A stretch of 64,000 nt of DNA from Sphingobacterium hotanense. Lineage in GTDB: Bacteria; Bacteroidota; Bacteroidia; Sphingobacteriales; Sphingobacteriaceae. Each line of letters begins with the position of its first letter. Position 1 is the first letter of the stretch. Location of the stretch: contig NZ_CP030848.1 of the NCBI RefSeq assembly GCF_008274825.1, forward strand, positions 434,001 through 498,000, read 5' to 3'. Shown in pieces: positions 1-10,292 of the stretch. The notes beneath the pieces were generated by a model that saw only the letters and a program-made list of their open reading frames with translations, made no database searches and had not been told where the DNA came from. The position numbers and the translations under genes were made by a program.

Positions 1-488
1 CCCATCTCGTCTGCTATTTCTTGGATTGTCTTATGTTGAAAGCGGCTTAGGAAGAAGGCCTGCTTACATTTTGGTGCCAAGTTTTCCATAGTCATCGAAA
101 TAATCGTGTGCAGATCATTCAGATCGGCCAGCTCGCTCGTCTGGTTCCATGAATGGTTGGCAAGGAATAAATGGAAGTGATCGGCATATTTCTGTCTTAC
201 TTTTTCCGAACGAATGTAAGATAGGACAGCATATTTGGCGGAAGCGAATAGATAATTGCGTAATGTGCCCTCTAAATTTATTGAATCTCGACGATTCCAA
301 AGGCTTACTAATATTTCTTGCAGAATATCTTCGCTGACTTCCTTATTTTTGACAAATCCATTGATAAAAAGTAGGAGGTCCCCGGCAAATTGATCATAAA
401 TTTGACCAAATATCTCTTTGTTGCCATTTTTTATGGCCTCCAACAGCGCTTGGTCTGTTAAGATGTTTGCCTTCCACTGATTTTTCAT
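1..488 (-). CDS. ECF-type RNA polymerase sigma factor (partial, C-terminus off the window)
   Basis: The reverse strand is open from an ATG at 488 to the left edge, giving 162 codons. The protein begins MKNQWKANILTD and shows a sigma-70 region 2 (about residues 25-70, with the pattern EDILQEILVSLW) and the beginning of region 4 (LAPKCKQAFFLSRF, then a helix-turn-helix start QEIADEMG). This is the FecI-like extracytoplasmic-function class that directs transcription of SusC/SusD loci in Bacteroidota. It is transcribed away from the FecR-like gene at 596, so the pair is divergent rather than the usual tandem order. The last part of region 4 is cut off by the window edge. Class assignment is firm; the target promoter is inferred from position. 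Confidence 0.85.
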   Translation of the reverse strand, partial: MKNQWKANILTDQALLEAIKNGNKEIFGQIYDQFAGDLLLFINGFVKNKEVSEDILQEILVSLWNRRDSINLEGTLRNYLFASAKYAVLSYIRSEKVRQKYADHFHLFLANHSWNQTSELADLNDLHTIISMTMENLAPKCKQAFFLSRFQHKTIQEIADEM

Positions 489-505
489 TGTTTTAGAGAA
501 CTTTT

Positions 506-513
506 CAAACTTA
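506..513 (-). promoter_or_regulatory. Candidate Bacteroidota -7 element for the sigma gene
   Basis: The minus strand reads TAAGTTTG, an exact match to TAnnTTTG, 18 bases upstream of the ATG at 488. No TTTG at the usual -33 distance was seen, so this is a weak call. Confidence 0.3.
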
Positions 514-595
514 AATATTTTTTTTCATTTGAACCTATGTGTTTGGTGGAGATTAGGAGACTTGTATATAAATAGGCAATAATAAATAGGGCTAA

Positions 596-1759
596 ATGGA
601 TCAGAATAGATTTTTAAGAGTAATCAAAAAGTATCAGGATAATCAGCTATCTGAATCTGAGCGCCTATTGATGGACGAATGGATGAACGAGGTTGCCAAG
701 GATCAGGATGGGGAAGCGGAGACCTGGACGGCGAATCAACTTCAAGATCTGAAGCTTCGAGTATTTAATCAGATCCCGGAAAGTAACGAACCGCATAAGC
801 AAAGTTCGACATGGAAGCTTTGGGTTTCCGGCTTAGCAGCAGCATCCGTATTAGTCCTTTTAGGATTATTCCTATTTCAACAACAACTCCCTACATCAAG
901 CGAAAAACAAATTGCTGTTGCAACGACCGAAATACTTCCTGTCGAAGAGCAGGCAACTATTACGCTAGACAATGGCGAGGTGGTCGAGCTGGGAGATGGC
1001 ACGTTCTCATTGAATATGGATAGCGACCGCATTTCTAGCGAGGATGGTAATAGTCTATGGGAAAAGGATAATGGAGGAGGGACGGTAAGACAAGTAGTCA
1101 TCCGCACACCGAAGGGAAAGCAGCTGCGCGTAGCTTTAGAAGATGGTACGCAGGTACATATAAACGCTGGATCTAGTCTGACTTATCCTTTGAGGTTCCC
1201 TGCGGATGAACGTAAGGTTGTTCTAGAGGGGGAGGGCTATTTCGATGTTGCCCATCAGGACATCAAAGATGCTTCAGGAAAGAAGAAAAGAAAGCCGTTT
1301 AAGGTAGAATCTTCAAATCAAGTAATCGAAGTCTTAGGGACGAAGTTCAACGTCAAGGCCTATGAAGATGAGGATTACGTAAAGACAAACCTGTTAGCTG
1401 GATTGATTAATCTGACAAATAATAAAGGTGAGGCGACGTTGCTCCGTCCGAATCAGCAATCTATATTAAGCAAATCAAACAATAAGATGCGTGTGCTCGC
1501 ATCGGATGGCGAGGAAGCGATCGGATGGATGAGCAATATCTTTTCGTTTCATAATGCCGGCTTGAAAGATATCCTACAAGAGATAGAGCGCTGGTATGAT
1601 ATACGAGTGGATATCGACAAATGGCCTAGCGACCGTTTTTATGGTGAAATCAAGCGCGATGAGCCGCTATCGAAAGTATTAGAACTCATTGAATCGAGCA
1701 GTAAGCTTAGATTTAAAGTGATACAAGTGAACAATGAAAGGAGGCTTGTTTTGAAATAA
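596..1759 (+). CDS. FecR-like anti-sigma factor / signal transducer
   Basis: A 387-residue inner-membrane protein. An N-terminal cytoplasmic anti-sigma part (residues 1-73) is followed by one membrane segment (about 75-95) and a periplasmic FecR domain (about 160-270, including TPKGKQLRVALEDGTQVHIN). A C-terminal DUF4974-like module ends the protein (about 310-385; GLKDILQEIERWYDI). Such proteins sense the state of a SusC-type receptor and release or activate the partner ECF sigma factor. The divergent sigma gene lies 107 bp away, and the SusC gene follows within 100 bp and has the N-terminal signalling domain that this mechanism needs. The three together look like a trans-envelope signalling unit. 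Confidence 0.9.
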   Translation: MDQNRFLRVIKKYQDNQLSESERLLMDEWMNEVAKDQDGEAETWTANQLQDLKLRVFNQIPESNEPHKQSSTWKLWVSGLAAASVLVLLGLFLFQQQLPTSSEKQIAVATTEILPVEEQATITLDNGEVVELGDGTFSLNMDSDRISSEDGNSLWEKDNGGGTVRQVVIRTPKGKQLRVALEDGTQVHINAGSSLTYPLRFPADERKVVLEGEGYFDVAHQDIKDASGKKKRKPFKVESSNQVIEVLGTKFNVKAYEDEDYVKTNLLAGLINLTNNKGEATLLRPNQQSILSKSNNKMRVLASDGEEAIGWMSNIFSFHNAGLKDILQEIERWYDIRVDIDKWPSDRFYGEIKRDEPLSKVLELIESSSKLRFKVIQVNNERRLVLK

Positions 1760-1850
1760 TTCTACGAACCTTTTTATCGATTTGATTAGCCCTGAGCTAT
1801 ACCTAAACAAAAACAACCAAATCATAATTTTATCTAATCTACCTGGATTT

Positions 1851-4800
1851 ATGAACCAAATGAAAAACAATGAATCCAGAATAGGATATCGCCTTATTGG
1901 TGCTGCTTCTATTCTGGAAAGATGGCGAACTCTGCCGTCAAAGCGAGTGAATAAGATGTGCTGTTTTATCTTATTTTGCTTATTGTGCGCTGCTCCGAAC
2001 GCTTTATTCGGGCAAAAGATCAGTATTTCAGCACGTGGAAGTTCCTTGGAACAAGTGCTAAAGGAAATAAGGAAACAAAGTGGCTACAATTTCTTTTTGA
2101 ATGCTGCTATGGTTGAACAGGCAAAACCAATCAATGTGCAGTTTAAGGACAAAGGATTGGAAGAAGGCTTGGTGGAGATCTTTAAGAATCAACCTTTCTA
2201 TTTCCGTTTGAAGGATAATACCATCATTATCTTTCCAAAATCGGAGAACGATGGTACGCCGAACCGTGGTGAGTCAAGAAATCAACAAAGAAATCAACGT
2301 GGAAAAGTCGTGACCATGCAGGGGCAACCCATTGCCGGTGTGACGGTTAAGACTGCGAATTCACAGGTGTCTGTGAAAACGGATGCAGATGGAACTTTTA
2401 ACATTCCGCTAGCAGACCAAGATGATAGACTTTATGTGTCCTTCGTGGGGATGGAGACACAGGTGGTAGCTATCAATGCCGCGAATGCGATCAATATCAT
2501 CATGGAAAACCAAGTAAATGCTGTAGAGGATGTGGTGGTGACGGGTTTATTCAATAAAAGTAAAGCGACATTTACCGGTTCTGCCAACAGCTTTACGGGT
2601 GAGCAATTGAAAGCCTTAGCGCCTACCAACGTGATCGAAGCACTGACCATGCTGACACCAGGACTTATTAAAGTAGAGTCAAACGCAACAGGGTCAAACC
2701 CGAACAGGGTCCCTGATATCTTATTGCGTGGGGTAACTTCTTTCGCAAACAACGATCAGAGCGTCAATCAACCATTGATCATCCGTGATGGAACGATTGT
2801 TTCCATGCAGGATCTCTATGATATGAACATCAATGAGATTGCATCTATTACCGTGTTAAAAGATGCTTCGGCGGCAGCACTATACGGTGCAAAAGCGGCA
2901 AACGGGGTTATCGTTATTGAACGAAATAGAATTGCAGAAGGAAAGATCAGAATCTCTTACAACCTGACAGGGAGTGTTCAGTTTCCAGACTTCTCAGACT
3001 ATAATATATTAGATGCTTCGCAGAAGCTCGAGTTCGAAAGACTAGCCGGATTATATACTTCAGCAGATATTACGCAGCAATATGGGTTAGACTCGCTCTA
3101 CAACGCGCGATTCAAGGACATCAGCCGCGGTGTGAATACCGACTGGATGGCACAGCCCTCTCGCGTAGGCTATACGCAAGACCACTCCCTTCGACTATCT
3201 GGTGGTAGTACGGGTACTCGTTACGAACTTAATACCCGTTTTGCACAGGTGAACGGCGTCATGAAAGGTGACTTCAGAAAGCGTTACGGCATGGGCTTCG
3301 TATTGGAGCACTATGCGCCGAAGGGATTCTCTTTTACCAACAGAACAACATTAAGCCAAGTGGACAGTAAAAACTCTCCATATGGTGCTTTCTCAAGCTA
3401 TACACAAGCAAATCCATACGATCGTATCTATGATCAGTATGGTGAATTGAACAAACTCCTATCCTGGGACCAAAGCAACCCGCTCTATGAAGCAAGTATC
3501 GGATCCTATGATAAAAGTAGAGAGCAGCTGTTTAGCAATGATTTCGATGCACGCTGGAACATCAATAAAGAGTTCCGATGGACAACGCACTGGAACATTA
3601 CGTTATCGAACAATGAACGCGAGCTCTTTACTTCGCCATTATCGGCAGCATACCGCTCTGAAACAGACTATTCCAAAAGAGGTAGCATGACCAGAAATGG
3701 TGGCAAAGGCATTTCCTATGCCGGTAATACGGTGCTTTCCTACAATAAAATGTTTGACGAGAACCTATTAACGGCGAGTGTGGGTGGAAATATTACCAAG
3801 ATCGATACGCGTTCTACGATCTATCAAGGCGTGGGTTTCTACGCATCAGATTTAAGTTTTATTGATTTCGCTGCGGGATATCCGGCAACGGGAAAACCAA
3901 CAGGAAGTCAAGATCTAAATGCTGATTTAGGGACTTTCCTCAACTTGAACTACTCCCACAAAAATAGATACTATGTAGACGGAGTGTATCAAATATCGGG
4001 TTCCTCGAAGTTCGGGGCTAACAACCGTTACGGCCATTTCTGGTCGACGGGTATCGGCTGGAACATCCACAATGAGGCCTTCTTACAAGATAAAAATGTA
4101 GACTTATTGAAGCTAAGAGCGAGTATGGGCTATACGGGTAAAGTTAATTTCCCATCCTACCAAGCCTTGACTACATACCAGTATCGTAACGAATTAGGCT
4201 ATCTGAATGGTATTGGCGCTGTGCCGATGGCTATTGGAAATCCTAACCTTTCCTGGGAGCGTAATATGAACTATAACGTAGGAACGGACATAAGCTTCTT
4301 GGATCGTCGTTTTAACATCGTCATCGATGCTTATTTGCGCCGTACGACAGACTTATTGATCGATAAAACATTAGCCCCATCCACGGGTGCCGAATCCGGA
4401 AAAGATAACCTTGGCGAGATTGAAAACAAAGGGATTGAGTTCCATGCTGACGCTTTTGTTTACCGCAATCAGAACTTATCGGTACAGTTAGGGACCAACA
4501 TTGTGCACAATCAAAACAAGATCCTTAAGATCTCAAACGCTTTACAAGCGCAAAATGAGAGCAATAACAATGTAGAATCGATTGCACCACTTCCTCAATT
4601 CCAAGAGGGAGAATCAACAACGGCGATTAAAGTCGTTCAATCGCATGGTATCGACCCGGCGACAGGACAAGAGGTGTACATCAAAAGAAATGGTGACTTA
4701 ACCTTTGTTTATGATCCGATTGATAAGGTTGTTATTGGCGATCAATTGCCGAAGTTCTCCGGTAATTTCTTTACCAATATCCGCTACAAGCAATTATCAT

Positions 4801-5198
4801 TTGCAGCATACTTCAACTTCACGAATGGAGGGTATGTGTATAATACTACCCGTGCGACAAAGATCGAAGGTACTGATCCATATTATAATGCTGATATCCG
4901 CGTATTCGAAGATCGCTGGACAAAACCTGGCGATATTGCGATGTACAAGGATATCATGGATAGCTCTGCTCCGAAACAAACTAGCCGTTTCGTAGAAAAA
5001 GAAAATACCCTGCAATTGCAGCGCTTAAATATTATGTACGATTTCAATCCAAGTTTGGCACGACGCATCGGTGCTAGCAAGATGTCGTTTGGTATTAGTA
5101 TGAACGACTTGTTCAGAGCTTCTACAGTAAGAATGGAGCGCGGAACCGCTTATCTATATAGCAGAGGCGTAGATTTCAACCTTAATATTTTATTCTAA
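1851..5198 (+). CDS. SusC/RagA-family TonB-dependent outer membrane receptor
   Basis: From the ATG at 1851 the protein has 1,115 residues. A TTG in the same frame at 1782 is possible, but the ATG at 1851 or 1860 fits better. After an N-terminal extension there is a hydrophobic signal segment (MCCFILFCLLCAAPNALFG). Next come a secretin/TonB short N-terminal (STN) signalling domain, a CarboxypepD_reg-like beta-sandwich (GQPIAGVTVKT), a plug with the conserved SITVLKDASAAALYGA, and a long beta-barrel ending in FNLNILF. It should import a large substrate together with SusD using TonB energy. The STN domain fits control by the adjacent FecR/ECF pair. The substrate cannot be read from the sequence, and no glycoside hydrolase lies beside it. 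Confidence 0.92.
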   Translation: MNQMKNNESRIGYRLIGAASILERWRTLPSKRVNKMCCFILFCLLCAAPNALFGQKISISARGSSLEQVLKEIRKQSGYNFFLNAAMVEQAKPINVQFKDKGLEEGLVEIFKNQPFYFRLKDNTIIIFPKSENDGTPNRGESRNQQRNQRGKVVTMQGQPIAGVTVKTANSQVSVKTDADGTFNIPLADQDDRLYVSFVGMETQVVAINAANAINIIMENQVNAVEDVVVTGLFNKSKATFTGSANSFTGEQLKALAPTNVIEALTMLTPGLIKVESNATGSNPNRVPDILLRGVTSFANNDQSVNQPLIIRDGTIVSMQDLYDMNINEIASITVLKDASAAALYGAKAANGVIVIERNRIAEGKIRISYNLTGSVQFPDFSDYNILDASQKLEFERLAGLYTSADITQQYGLDSLYNARFKDISRGVNTDWMAQPSRVGYTQDHSLRLSGGSTGTRYELNTRFAQVNGVMKGDFRKRYGMGFVLEHYAPKGFSFTNRTTLSQVDSKNSPYGAFSSYTQANPYDRIYDQYGELNKLLSWDQSNPLYEASIGSYDKSREQLFSNDFDARWNINKEFRWTTHWNITLSNNERELFTSPLSAAYRSETDYSKRGSMTRNGGKGISYAGNTVLSYNKMFDENLLTASVGGNITKIDTRSTIYQGVGFYASDLSFIDFAAGYPATGKPTGSQDLNADLGTFLNLNYSHKNRYYVDGVYQISGSSKFGANNRYGHFWSTGIGWNIHNEAFLQDKNVDLLKLRASMGYTGKVNFPSYQALTTYQYRNELGYLNGIGAVPMAIGNPNLSWERNMNYNVGTDISFLDRRFNIVIDAYLRRTTDLLIDKTLAPSTGAESGKDNLGEIENKGIEFHADAFVYRNQNLSVQLGTNIVHNQNKILKISNALQAQNESNNNVESIAPLPQFQEGESTTAIKVVQSHGIDPATGQEVYIKRNGDLTFVYDPIDKVVIGDQLPKFSGNFFTNIRYKQLSFAAYFNFTNGGYVYNTTRATKIEGTDPYYNADIRVFEDRWTKPGDIAMYKDIMDSSAPKQTSRFVEKENTLQLQRLNIMYDFNPSLARRIGASKMSFGISMNDLFRASTVRMERGTAYLYSRGVDFNLNILF

Positions 5199-5210
5199 AC
5201 CGACCTGAAG

Positions 5211-6674
5211 ATGAAGTTTACAAGAGTAAATTCTATAAAAAAATATTGCGTAGCGGCATGTTGCGCTATGCTGATGATACAGTCGTCATGTGATAGTTTC
5301 CTTGACGTTCGCCCTGTCGGAGAATTACCTTCCGATAAGTTATTAGAGAAGCCTGAGGGCTTTGAAAGTGCACTGTATGGAGCCTATGCTTCATTGCGTG
5401 CCGACAATCTTTATGGCAAGACATTATCGCATGAGATGATCGAGGTATTAGCACAGTACTTCGAATGTCCTTCTAACGAGTATGTGGACCAGGTAAAGGT
5501 CTATAATTACAAACATACCCTATTAGAAACGGCGACCAACAACGTTTGGAAGAATATGTACACCAACATCTCCAACGTAAATAATATCCTGGAATCCCTA
5601 GCAAAGAAAGACGCCGGAAGTATGCGCTATTATAACCTATACAAAGGCGAGGCTTTAGGCTTGCGTGCATTTATGCACTTCGAGTTGTTACGTTTGTTTA
5701 CCGAGGATATTAAGCTCAATGCAGCTGCTTCGGGCATACCTTATGTGAAGACTTTCTCACAGCAAAGCACTCCATTTAGTACAGCTGCGGTAGTCTATGA
5801 CGCTATCATAACTGATTTGAAAGATGCAGAAGCTTTGTTAGCCGAGGATCAGAACTATTTTACCTATCCAAAGGCAAATCCTGCGGAACCTTTTATCAAG
5901 GATCGCGATATCCACTTCAACCTTTATGCTGTGCAGGCTATTCTAGCACGTGTATATCTCACAAAAGGCGACTTGGATAATGCAGCAATCTATGCGAAAA
6001 AGGTAATCGATTCCCAGAAGTTTGAGTTATTGGATAAAACGGAAATTGCTGAGGCAAAAATCCGAGGTATACTGTTTCCCAAAGAAGCCATCTTCGGTTT
6101 ATATTCCGATTTATATTACACAACGGTCTATGAACGCTTTTATCAAGAAACAACCCGTTTTTCCTATAACCTAAGAAAAGATATCAGAAATATCTATTCG
6201 TTGGAAGAGAAAGGTCATGACTATCGCTGGGAAGGCTATATCAAAATGCCAACTATGTCCGGCGGCAACTACCGCTTTGTAAAGCTTGTGGATCCGTTCC
6301 AAGTAAATGATAATGCTTTTCAACGCCCTGCGAATGCCATTACCGGTATCAACATGATTCGTTTACCAGAAATGTATTATATCATGGCGGAAGCTCTTCT
6401 TTCCAAAAACCCAACAGAGGCACAGACGTATTTTGATGCGGTCTTGAAATCTCGCGGATTGGAAGGCTTAAGCGAACGCGATCCTGCGCTTCAACTGACG
6501 CAAGAACGTATCGACGCCGAACGCTATAAAGAGTTTATCGGGGAAGGACAAACCTTCTTTAATATGAAGCGCCGCAACCTGGATATCATGAGCACTATTA
6601 ACATAAAGATTCCAGCAAGCAATGCCATCTACGTGTGGCCTATCCCGGATGCAGAGAAAGAATTTAACAACTAA
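5211..6674 (+). CDS. SusD/RagB-family outer membrane lipoprotein
   Basis: A 487-residue lipoprotein: a signal segment followed by the lipobox cysteine in MIQSSCDSFLDV (about residue 27). A SusD-like TPR fold follows, with the typical start SFLDVRPVGELPSD and motifs such as ALGLRAFMHFELLRLF (about 150) and IRLPEMYYIMAEAL near the C-terminus. It starts 12 bp after the SusC stop, so it is co-transcribed, and it forms the substrate-binding lid of that receptor on the cell surface. The C-terminus (YVWPIPDAEKEFNN) is typical of the family. The family is certain; the ligand is unknown. Confidence 0.93.
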   Translation: MKFTRVNSIKKYCVAACCAMLMIQSSCDSFLDVRPVGELPSDKLLEKPEGFESALYGAYASLRADNLYGKTLSHEMIEVLAQYFECPSNEYVDQVKVYNYKHTLLETATNNVWKNMYTNISNVNNILESLAKKDAGSMRYYNLYKGEALGLRAFMHFELLRLFTEDIKLNAAASGIPYVKTFSQQSTPFSTAAVVYDAIITDLKDAEALLAEDQNYFTYPKANPAEPFIKDRDIHFNLYAVQAILARVYLTKGDLDNAAIYAKKVIDSQKFELLDKTEIAEAKIRGILFPKEAIFGLYSDLYYTTVYERFYQETTRFSYNLRKDIRNIYSLEEKGHDYRWEGYIKMPTMSGGNYRFVKLVDPFQVNDNAFQRPANAITGINMIRLPEMYYIMAEALLSKNPTEAQTYFDAVLKSRGLEGLSERDPALQLTQERIDAERYKEFIGEGQTFFNMKRRNLDIMSTINIKIPASNAIYVWPIPDAEKEFNN

Positions 6675-7456
6675 TGAAACAGGTCATGAAGAATTATAAA
6701 AATATAACCTTATTAAGCCTTCTTGCCGTGGCAGGAATGTTCTTATATTCTTGTAAGGAATCTAGCTTAGTCGTCGATGATCAAGATATAAAAGGGATCT
6801 ATTTCCAAAAAGATAGTATCAATTACTCCTTTGGAGTCACTCCTTTGGAAGTTGAATCGCATACCTTGCAAATTCCTCTTCGTATTATGGGGACTCCATC
6901 GGAATCCGATAGAAATTTCACGGTCAAAGTGAATCCAACTAATACGACCGCACAAGCCAATGTTCACTACCAGTTGTCAGATCAGTTGGTCGTGAAGGCA
7001 GATTCTATCAACGCATATTTACAGATCAAAATAGATCGCCAATCGCTCGAACAAAATACCTACAAAGTAGAGTTGAATTTGGAGGAAGACCAAAACTTTA
7101 AACCGGTCAACGAGAACTTCAAGAAGGTGGTCGTTTATTTCAACAACCGTGTCGAACGCCCGGACTGGAAAGATTATGCGGGAAATCAAACTTGGCCAGA
7201 CTACAAATTAGGGAATTGGAATCCGCTGACCTATGTGAAGTTCATTGAGCTGTTCCGCGACATGAAAAATACAGCGCCAAGTACGTATGACGCGATGGTC
7301 AAGGAGTTTGGTGAAGACCTGGTGAATGTTACTTACGGCTGGGCATGGAGTTACGACTTCAGTTTGCAGAAATATGTACTAGCACCGCTCTACAAGTATT
7401 TTATGGAGGATAATCCAGAGTTGGGCGTGGTGATACCGAAGCCAGCTAATTATTAA
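6674..7456 (+). CDS. DUF4843 lipoprotein
   Basis: A 260-residue lipoprotein with the lipobox in GMFLYSCKESS (about residue 27). Its start overlaps the SusD stop by one base (taATG), a sign of translational coupling. The middle resembles the DUF4843 family found in SusC/SusD operons (KGIYFQKDSINYSFG..., then short beta strands, NRVERPDWKDY). This family is usually surface-exposed and of unknown biochemical role. The lipoprotein signal and operon position are seen directly; the family name rests on recognised sequence style, not a search. Confidence 0.75.
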   Translation: MKQVMKNYKNITLLSLLAVAGMFLYSCKESSLVVDDQDIKGIYFQKDSINYSFGVTPLEVESHTLQIPLRIMGTPSESDRNFTVKVNPTNTTAQANVHYQLSDQLVVKADSINAYLQIKIDRQSLEQNTYKVELNLEEDQNFKPVNENFKKVVVYFNNRVERPDWKDYAGNQTWPDYKLGNWNPLTYVKFIELFRDMKNTAPSTYDAMVKEFGEDLVNVTYGWAWSYDFSLQKYVLAPLYKYFMEDNPELGVVIPKPANY

Positions 7457-7477
7457 ATCGTTTAAAGACCTAGAATA

Positions 7478-8887
7478 ATGAAAATGAAAAATATATTAGT
7501 TATTTGGATGGCCGTAGGTTCGCTGCTTATCCAGAGTTGCTATAAAGATCATACGACCGTAGATACGAGGGAAATATCGGAAATAGCCATTGAGCTTGCC
7601 AATGTACCTACAGATGTATTGGACATGGATAAGAATGAAACCGTCAACTTTAAACCGACCATTACGCAGCAGGATGATAAGCTTGCATTGGAATACGAAT
7701 GGGAAGTAGACCATGAGATCGTTTCAAGAGAAAAAGACTTCACGTTCAAAGGCGACAAATTAGGATCCTATATCGTACGACTCAAAGTCAGCAACCAGGA
7801 CGGTAGTTCTTTTAAGACCTTCAAACTGAATGTCAATTCGCCTTACGAGGAGGGTTTGATCATCTTAGGAGAGTCTCCGGAGCAAAAAGCGACGATTACC
7901 TTTATCCGTAAGCACGCAAATAAATTAATTTCGGAAACGAAAGTGGATGAAATCGAACGCGATGCCTTTGCGATCAATAATGATGGAGCGGCTTTAGGAA
8001 ACCAGCCTACCGATATCGTACGCCGTAATAACCAGCTCTTTGTTTCGACTATCGGCAATCAAACAATCACGCTGTTGAACCATAATACCTTCGAAGTAGA
8101 GACAAAAGTTACCGCGCCTGAGTTTCCGGACTTCAATCCCTACCGTTTGAATATACCAAATACCACAGCGACCAAAGCACAAGTATTGACGAAGGAAGGT
8201 AAACTCTATTCATTGGCGACCAACGAATTCTTGATTCAGAAAGATAATTCGTTTGATGCTAATGTCAAATTGGAAGTCAAAACACAGTTTGTTCCGGACA
8301 TGAACTTTACGTCAAACTATTACTGGGATAATGCCAATTCGCGTTTATGGAATATTTGGTACACCAAATCAAGTTCTTTGAATGAATTCGAAGGTCAAGA
8401 CCTTGTACAGTTCTTCTTTGCCAACAATCGCGTATATACGTTGACTAAGTCGAAGCAGAATCCTAACCAATGGAGCAGAACCGTATTCGGGCCATACATT
8501 CAGGTATATTTCTCAACACCATTGGAAATATTGGAGAAAGAAACATTTACATCGACCAATCAACTCTTAAATAAAGCGTCACTGACATTGGTAAACGATA
8601 AGTTGTTCAATCTTTTGTATGTATCGGGAAAAAGCATTTACCAATGGTTTTACTCAAGCAAAGACCTGTCGTCAACACCATTCATAACCATTGATATCCC
8701 TGGAGAGATTACCGCAATGGAGCGCAGCTTGAGTGGTAATGAGCTTTTCGTTGCTGTTTATGATGCTGCCGCTGCAGGTAATAAAGGATCAGTATTGGTT
8801 TACAACATCGAAAACGGTAGAAAGATAACCTCTTTCTTAAATGTGTCGGATAAAGCGGTACGTATGCTTTACAAAAAGAAAATCTAA
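7478..8887 (+). CDS. PKD-like family lipoprotein
   Basis: A 469-residue lipoprotein with the signal ending in LLIQSCYKDHTTV. Residues about 40-120 have the look of a PKD-like immunoglobulin fold (LALEYEWEVDHEIVSREKDFTFKGDKLGSYIVRLKVSNQDG). The rest is a repeated beta pattern, perhaps a propeller (ITLLNHNTFEVETKV, SSTPFITIDIPGEITAMERSLSGNELFVAVYD). It lies 21 bp after the DUF4843 gene and belongs to the same operon. Proteins of this kind accompany DUF4843 and SusCD pairs in Bacteroidota and may bind substrate or protein partners at the cell surface; that role is inferred. Confidence 0.75.
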   Translation: MKMKNILVIWMAVGSLLIQSCYKDHTTVDTREISEIAIELANVPTDVLDMDKNETVNFKPTITQQDDKLALEYEWEVDHEIVSREKDFTFKGDKLGSYIVRLKVSNQDGSSFKTFKLNVNSPYEEGLIILGESPEQKATITFIRKHANKLISETKVDEIERDAFAINNDGAALGNQPTDIVRRNNQLFVSTIGNQTITLLNHNTFEVETKVTAPEFPDFNPYRLNIPNTTATKAQVLTKEGKLYSLATNEFLIQKDNSFDANVKLEVKTQFVPDMNFTSNYYWDNANSRLWNIWYTKSSSLNEFEGQDLVQFFFANNRVYTLTKSKQNPNQWSRTVFGPYIQVYFSTPLEILEKETFTSTNQLLNKASLTLVNDKLFNLLYVSGKSIYQWFYSSKDLSSTPFITIDIPGEITAMERSLSGNELFVAVYDAAAAGNKGSVLVYNIENGRKITSFLNVSDKAVRMLYKKKI

Positions 8888-8891
8888 TTCA

Positions 8892-10292
8892 ATGAGAGTA
8901 GTTCATCATCACCATACGGTAGGGCTTTTAATAGCCCTACTTATTCTGCCTTTTACCCAGATATCGGCACAGCAGAAAGCCAGCTCCGTAAAAGGGAAGA
9001 TCAATCTAGACAGCAACTACGTTGTCTTAATTTCACCCTTGTTGGCAAACCCTGAGAACGACGAGTCTACGCAAGAGTTACCCATTGCTCAGGACGGCTC
9101 ATTCGCCTGGAAGAATGAGGATCAGTCTTCTTCTTGGTATCAAGTGATGTTTATGCCTAAAGCACGTAATAAGCAGTTGGGAGCAACATTTCCTTTATTT
9201 CTAAGCCCGAAGGCGAAGGAAGAACTTCAGCTATCCTACAATGATACGAGCTATATCCATTCGTTATCGAAAAAGACCAGTGCAGAGAACAGTGCCCTGA
9301 TCAACTATGCCGGTTTTATCAACCAGCGTATTCGTGAAAGCTTTGTCAATCCTCCTAAGAAGGAAAATCTAACGGCTTTCTTAAATTCTTACCTGGAGAA
9401 GGCACAACAGCTGGCTTCAACACCGAATCTGAAGAACAAAGAGGTCAAAGATTATCTCAAACTATGGTCCTACAATAGCTATTTATCCGCGTTGTTTTCA
9501 ATGGACCGCGCTGGCGAAATCAAAACCTTGCCTGCGGACTTATTGGCAACGATGGATAGCGAACAGATCTTTATGTTCTACAACGGGGTTGGCAACTTAA
9601 ACCAGTTAATCGACTCTCGTTTGAAAAGCAAAGGAATCGCAAAACGCGATAAGGTCTATTTGCCGAGCAAGATAGCATTGATCAAGGAAACGTTCAATAA
9701 TGAAAAACTAGTCGATGGCCTGATTAAATCTGATCTTGCCAGCTATGTTTCCTCGTATAGATTGACAAGCCAAGAGCAATTTGCGAAAGATATCGAAGAC
9801 CTGAAGCAGCACCTAGCACATATCAACGACAAGAAAGCTGCTGAAAGAATGCTTAGAGATTTCGCAAACTTGCGTTACACTGCCATTGGTAGCGAAATGC
9901 CCAACATTAAATTTAAAGATGCGCAAGGGCAGGAGGTTAGTTTGCAAGCTTTTAAAGGTAAGTATATCTACATCGACCTATGGGCGTCTTGGTGTGTTCC
10001 ATGTATCAAAGAAGTTCCTTATTTAAAAGAATTAGAAAAGACTTTCGCAGAAAAGAATATCGCCTTCGTCAGCATTTCTTTGGATGAGAATAAAGAAGCT
10101 TGGAAAAATAAGATGAAGGAATTGGACCTACATGGCGCACAGTGGGAGCTAGGCGATTCTTCCTTCGATAAATTGATGAACGTTCGTGGCATCCCTCATT
10201 TCATCCTATACGGGCCAGATGGCAAACTAATCTACTATCAAGCACCAAGACCGAGTTCCGCAGAGATTAAAGAAATTTTCAAAAATATATAA
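8892..10292 (+). CDS. TlpA-type thioredoxin-domain protein
   Basis: From the ATG at 8892 (4 bp past the upstream stop) the protein has 466 residues. An in-frame codon at 8841 inside the upstream gene is unlikely to be used. The N-terminus has three to four histidines followed by a signal segment (TVGLLIALLILPFTQISA). A long helical middle leads to a C-terminal thioredoxin fold with the active site WCVPC (Cys368 and Cys371) and a cis-proline region (VRGIPHFILYG). It is predicted to be a periplasmic disulfide reductase of the TlpA/ResA/DUF4369-associated class. Its presence in a SusCD operon suggests a role in keeping a substrate or partner reduced, but this is inference. Confidence 0.85.
   Translation: MRVVHHHHTVGLLIALLILPFTQISAQQKASSVKGKINLDSNYVVLISPLLANPENDESTQELPIAQDGSFAWKNEDQSSSWYQVMFMPKARNKQLGATFPLFLSPKAKEELQLSYNDTSYIHSLSKKTSAENSALINYAGFINQRIRESFVNPPKKENLTAFLNSYLEKAQQLASTPNLKNKEVKDYLKLWSYNSYLSALFSMDRAGEIKTLPADLLATMDSEQIFMFYNGVGNLNQLIDSRLKSKGIAKRDKVYLPSKIALIKETFNNEKLVDGLIKSDLASYVSSYRLTSQEQFAKDIEDLKQHLAHINDKKAAERMLRDFANLRYTAIGSEMPNIKFKDAQGQEVSLQAFKGKYIYIDLWASWCVPCIKEVPYLKELEKTFAEKNIAFVSISLDENKEAWKNKMKELDLHGAQWELGDSSFDKLMNVRGIPHFILYGPDGKLIYYQAPRPSSAEIKEIFKNI

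Noticed and set aside
1782..1850. TTG at 1782 as the start of the SusC gene
   Set aside because: It would add residues without a known role before the ATG at 1851, which lies closer to the signal segment. It is still possible, since FecR-controlled receptors have N-terminal extensions.
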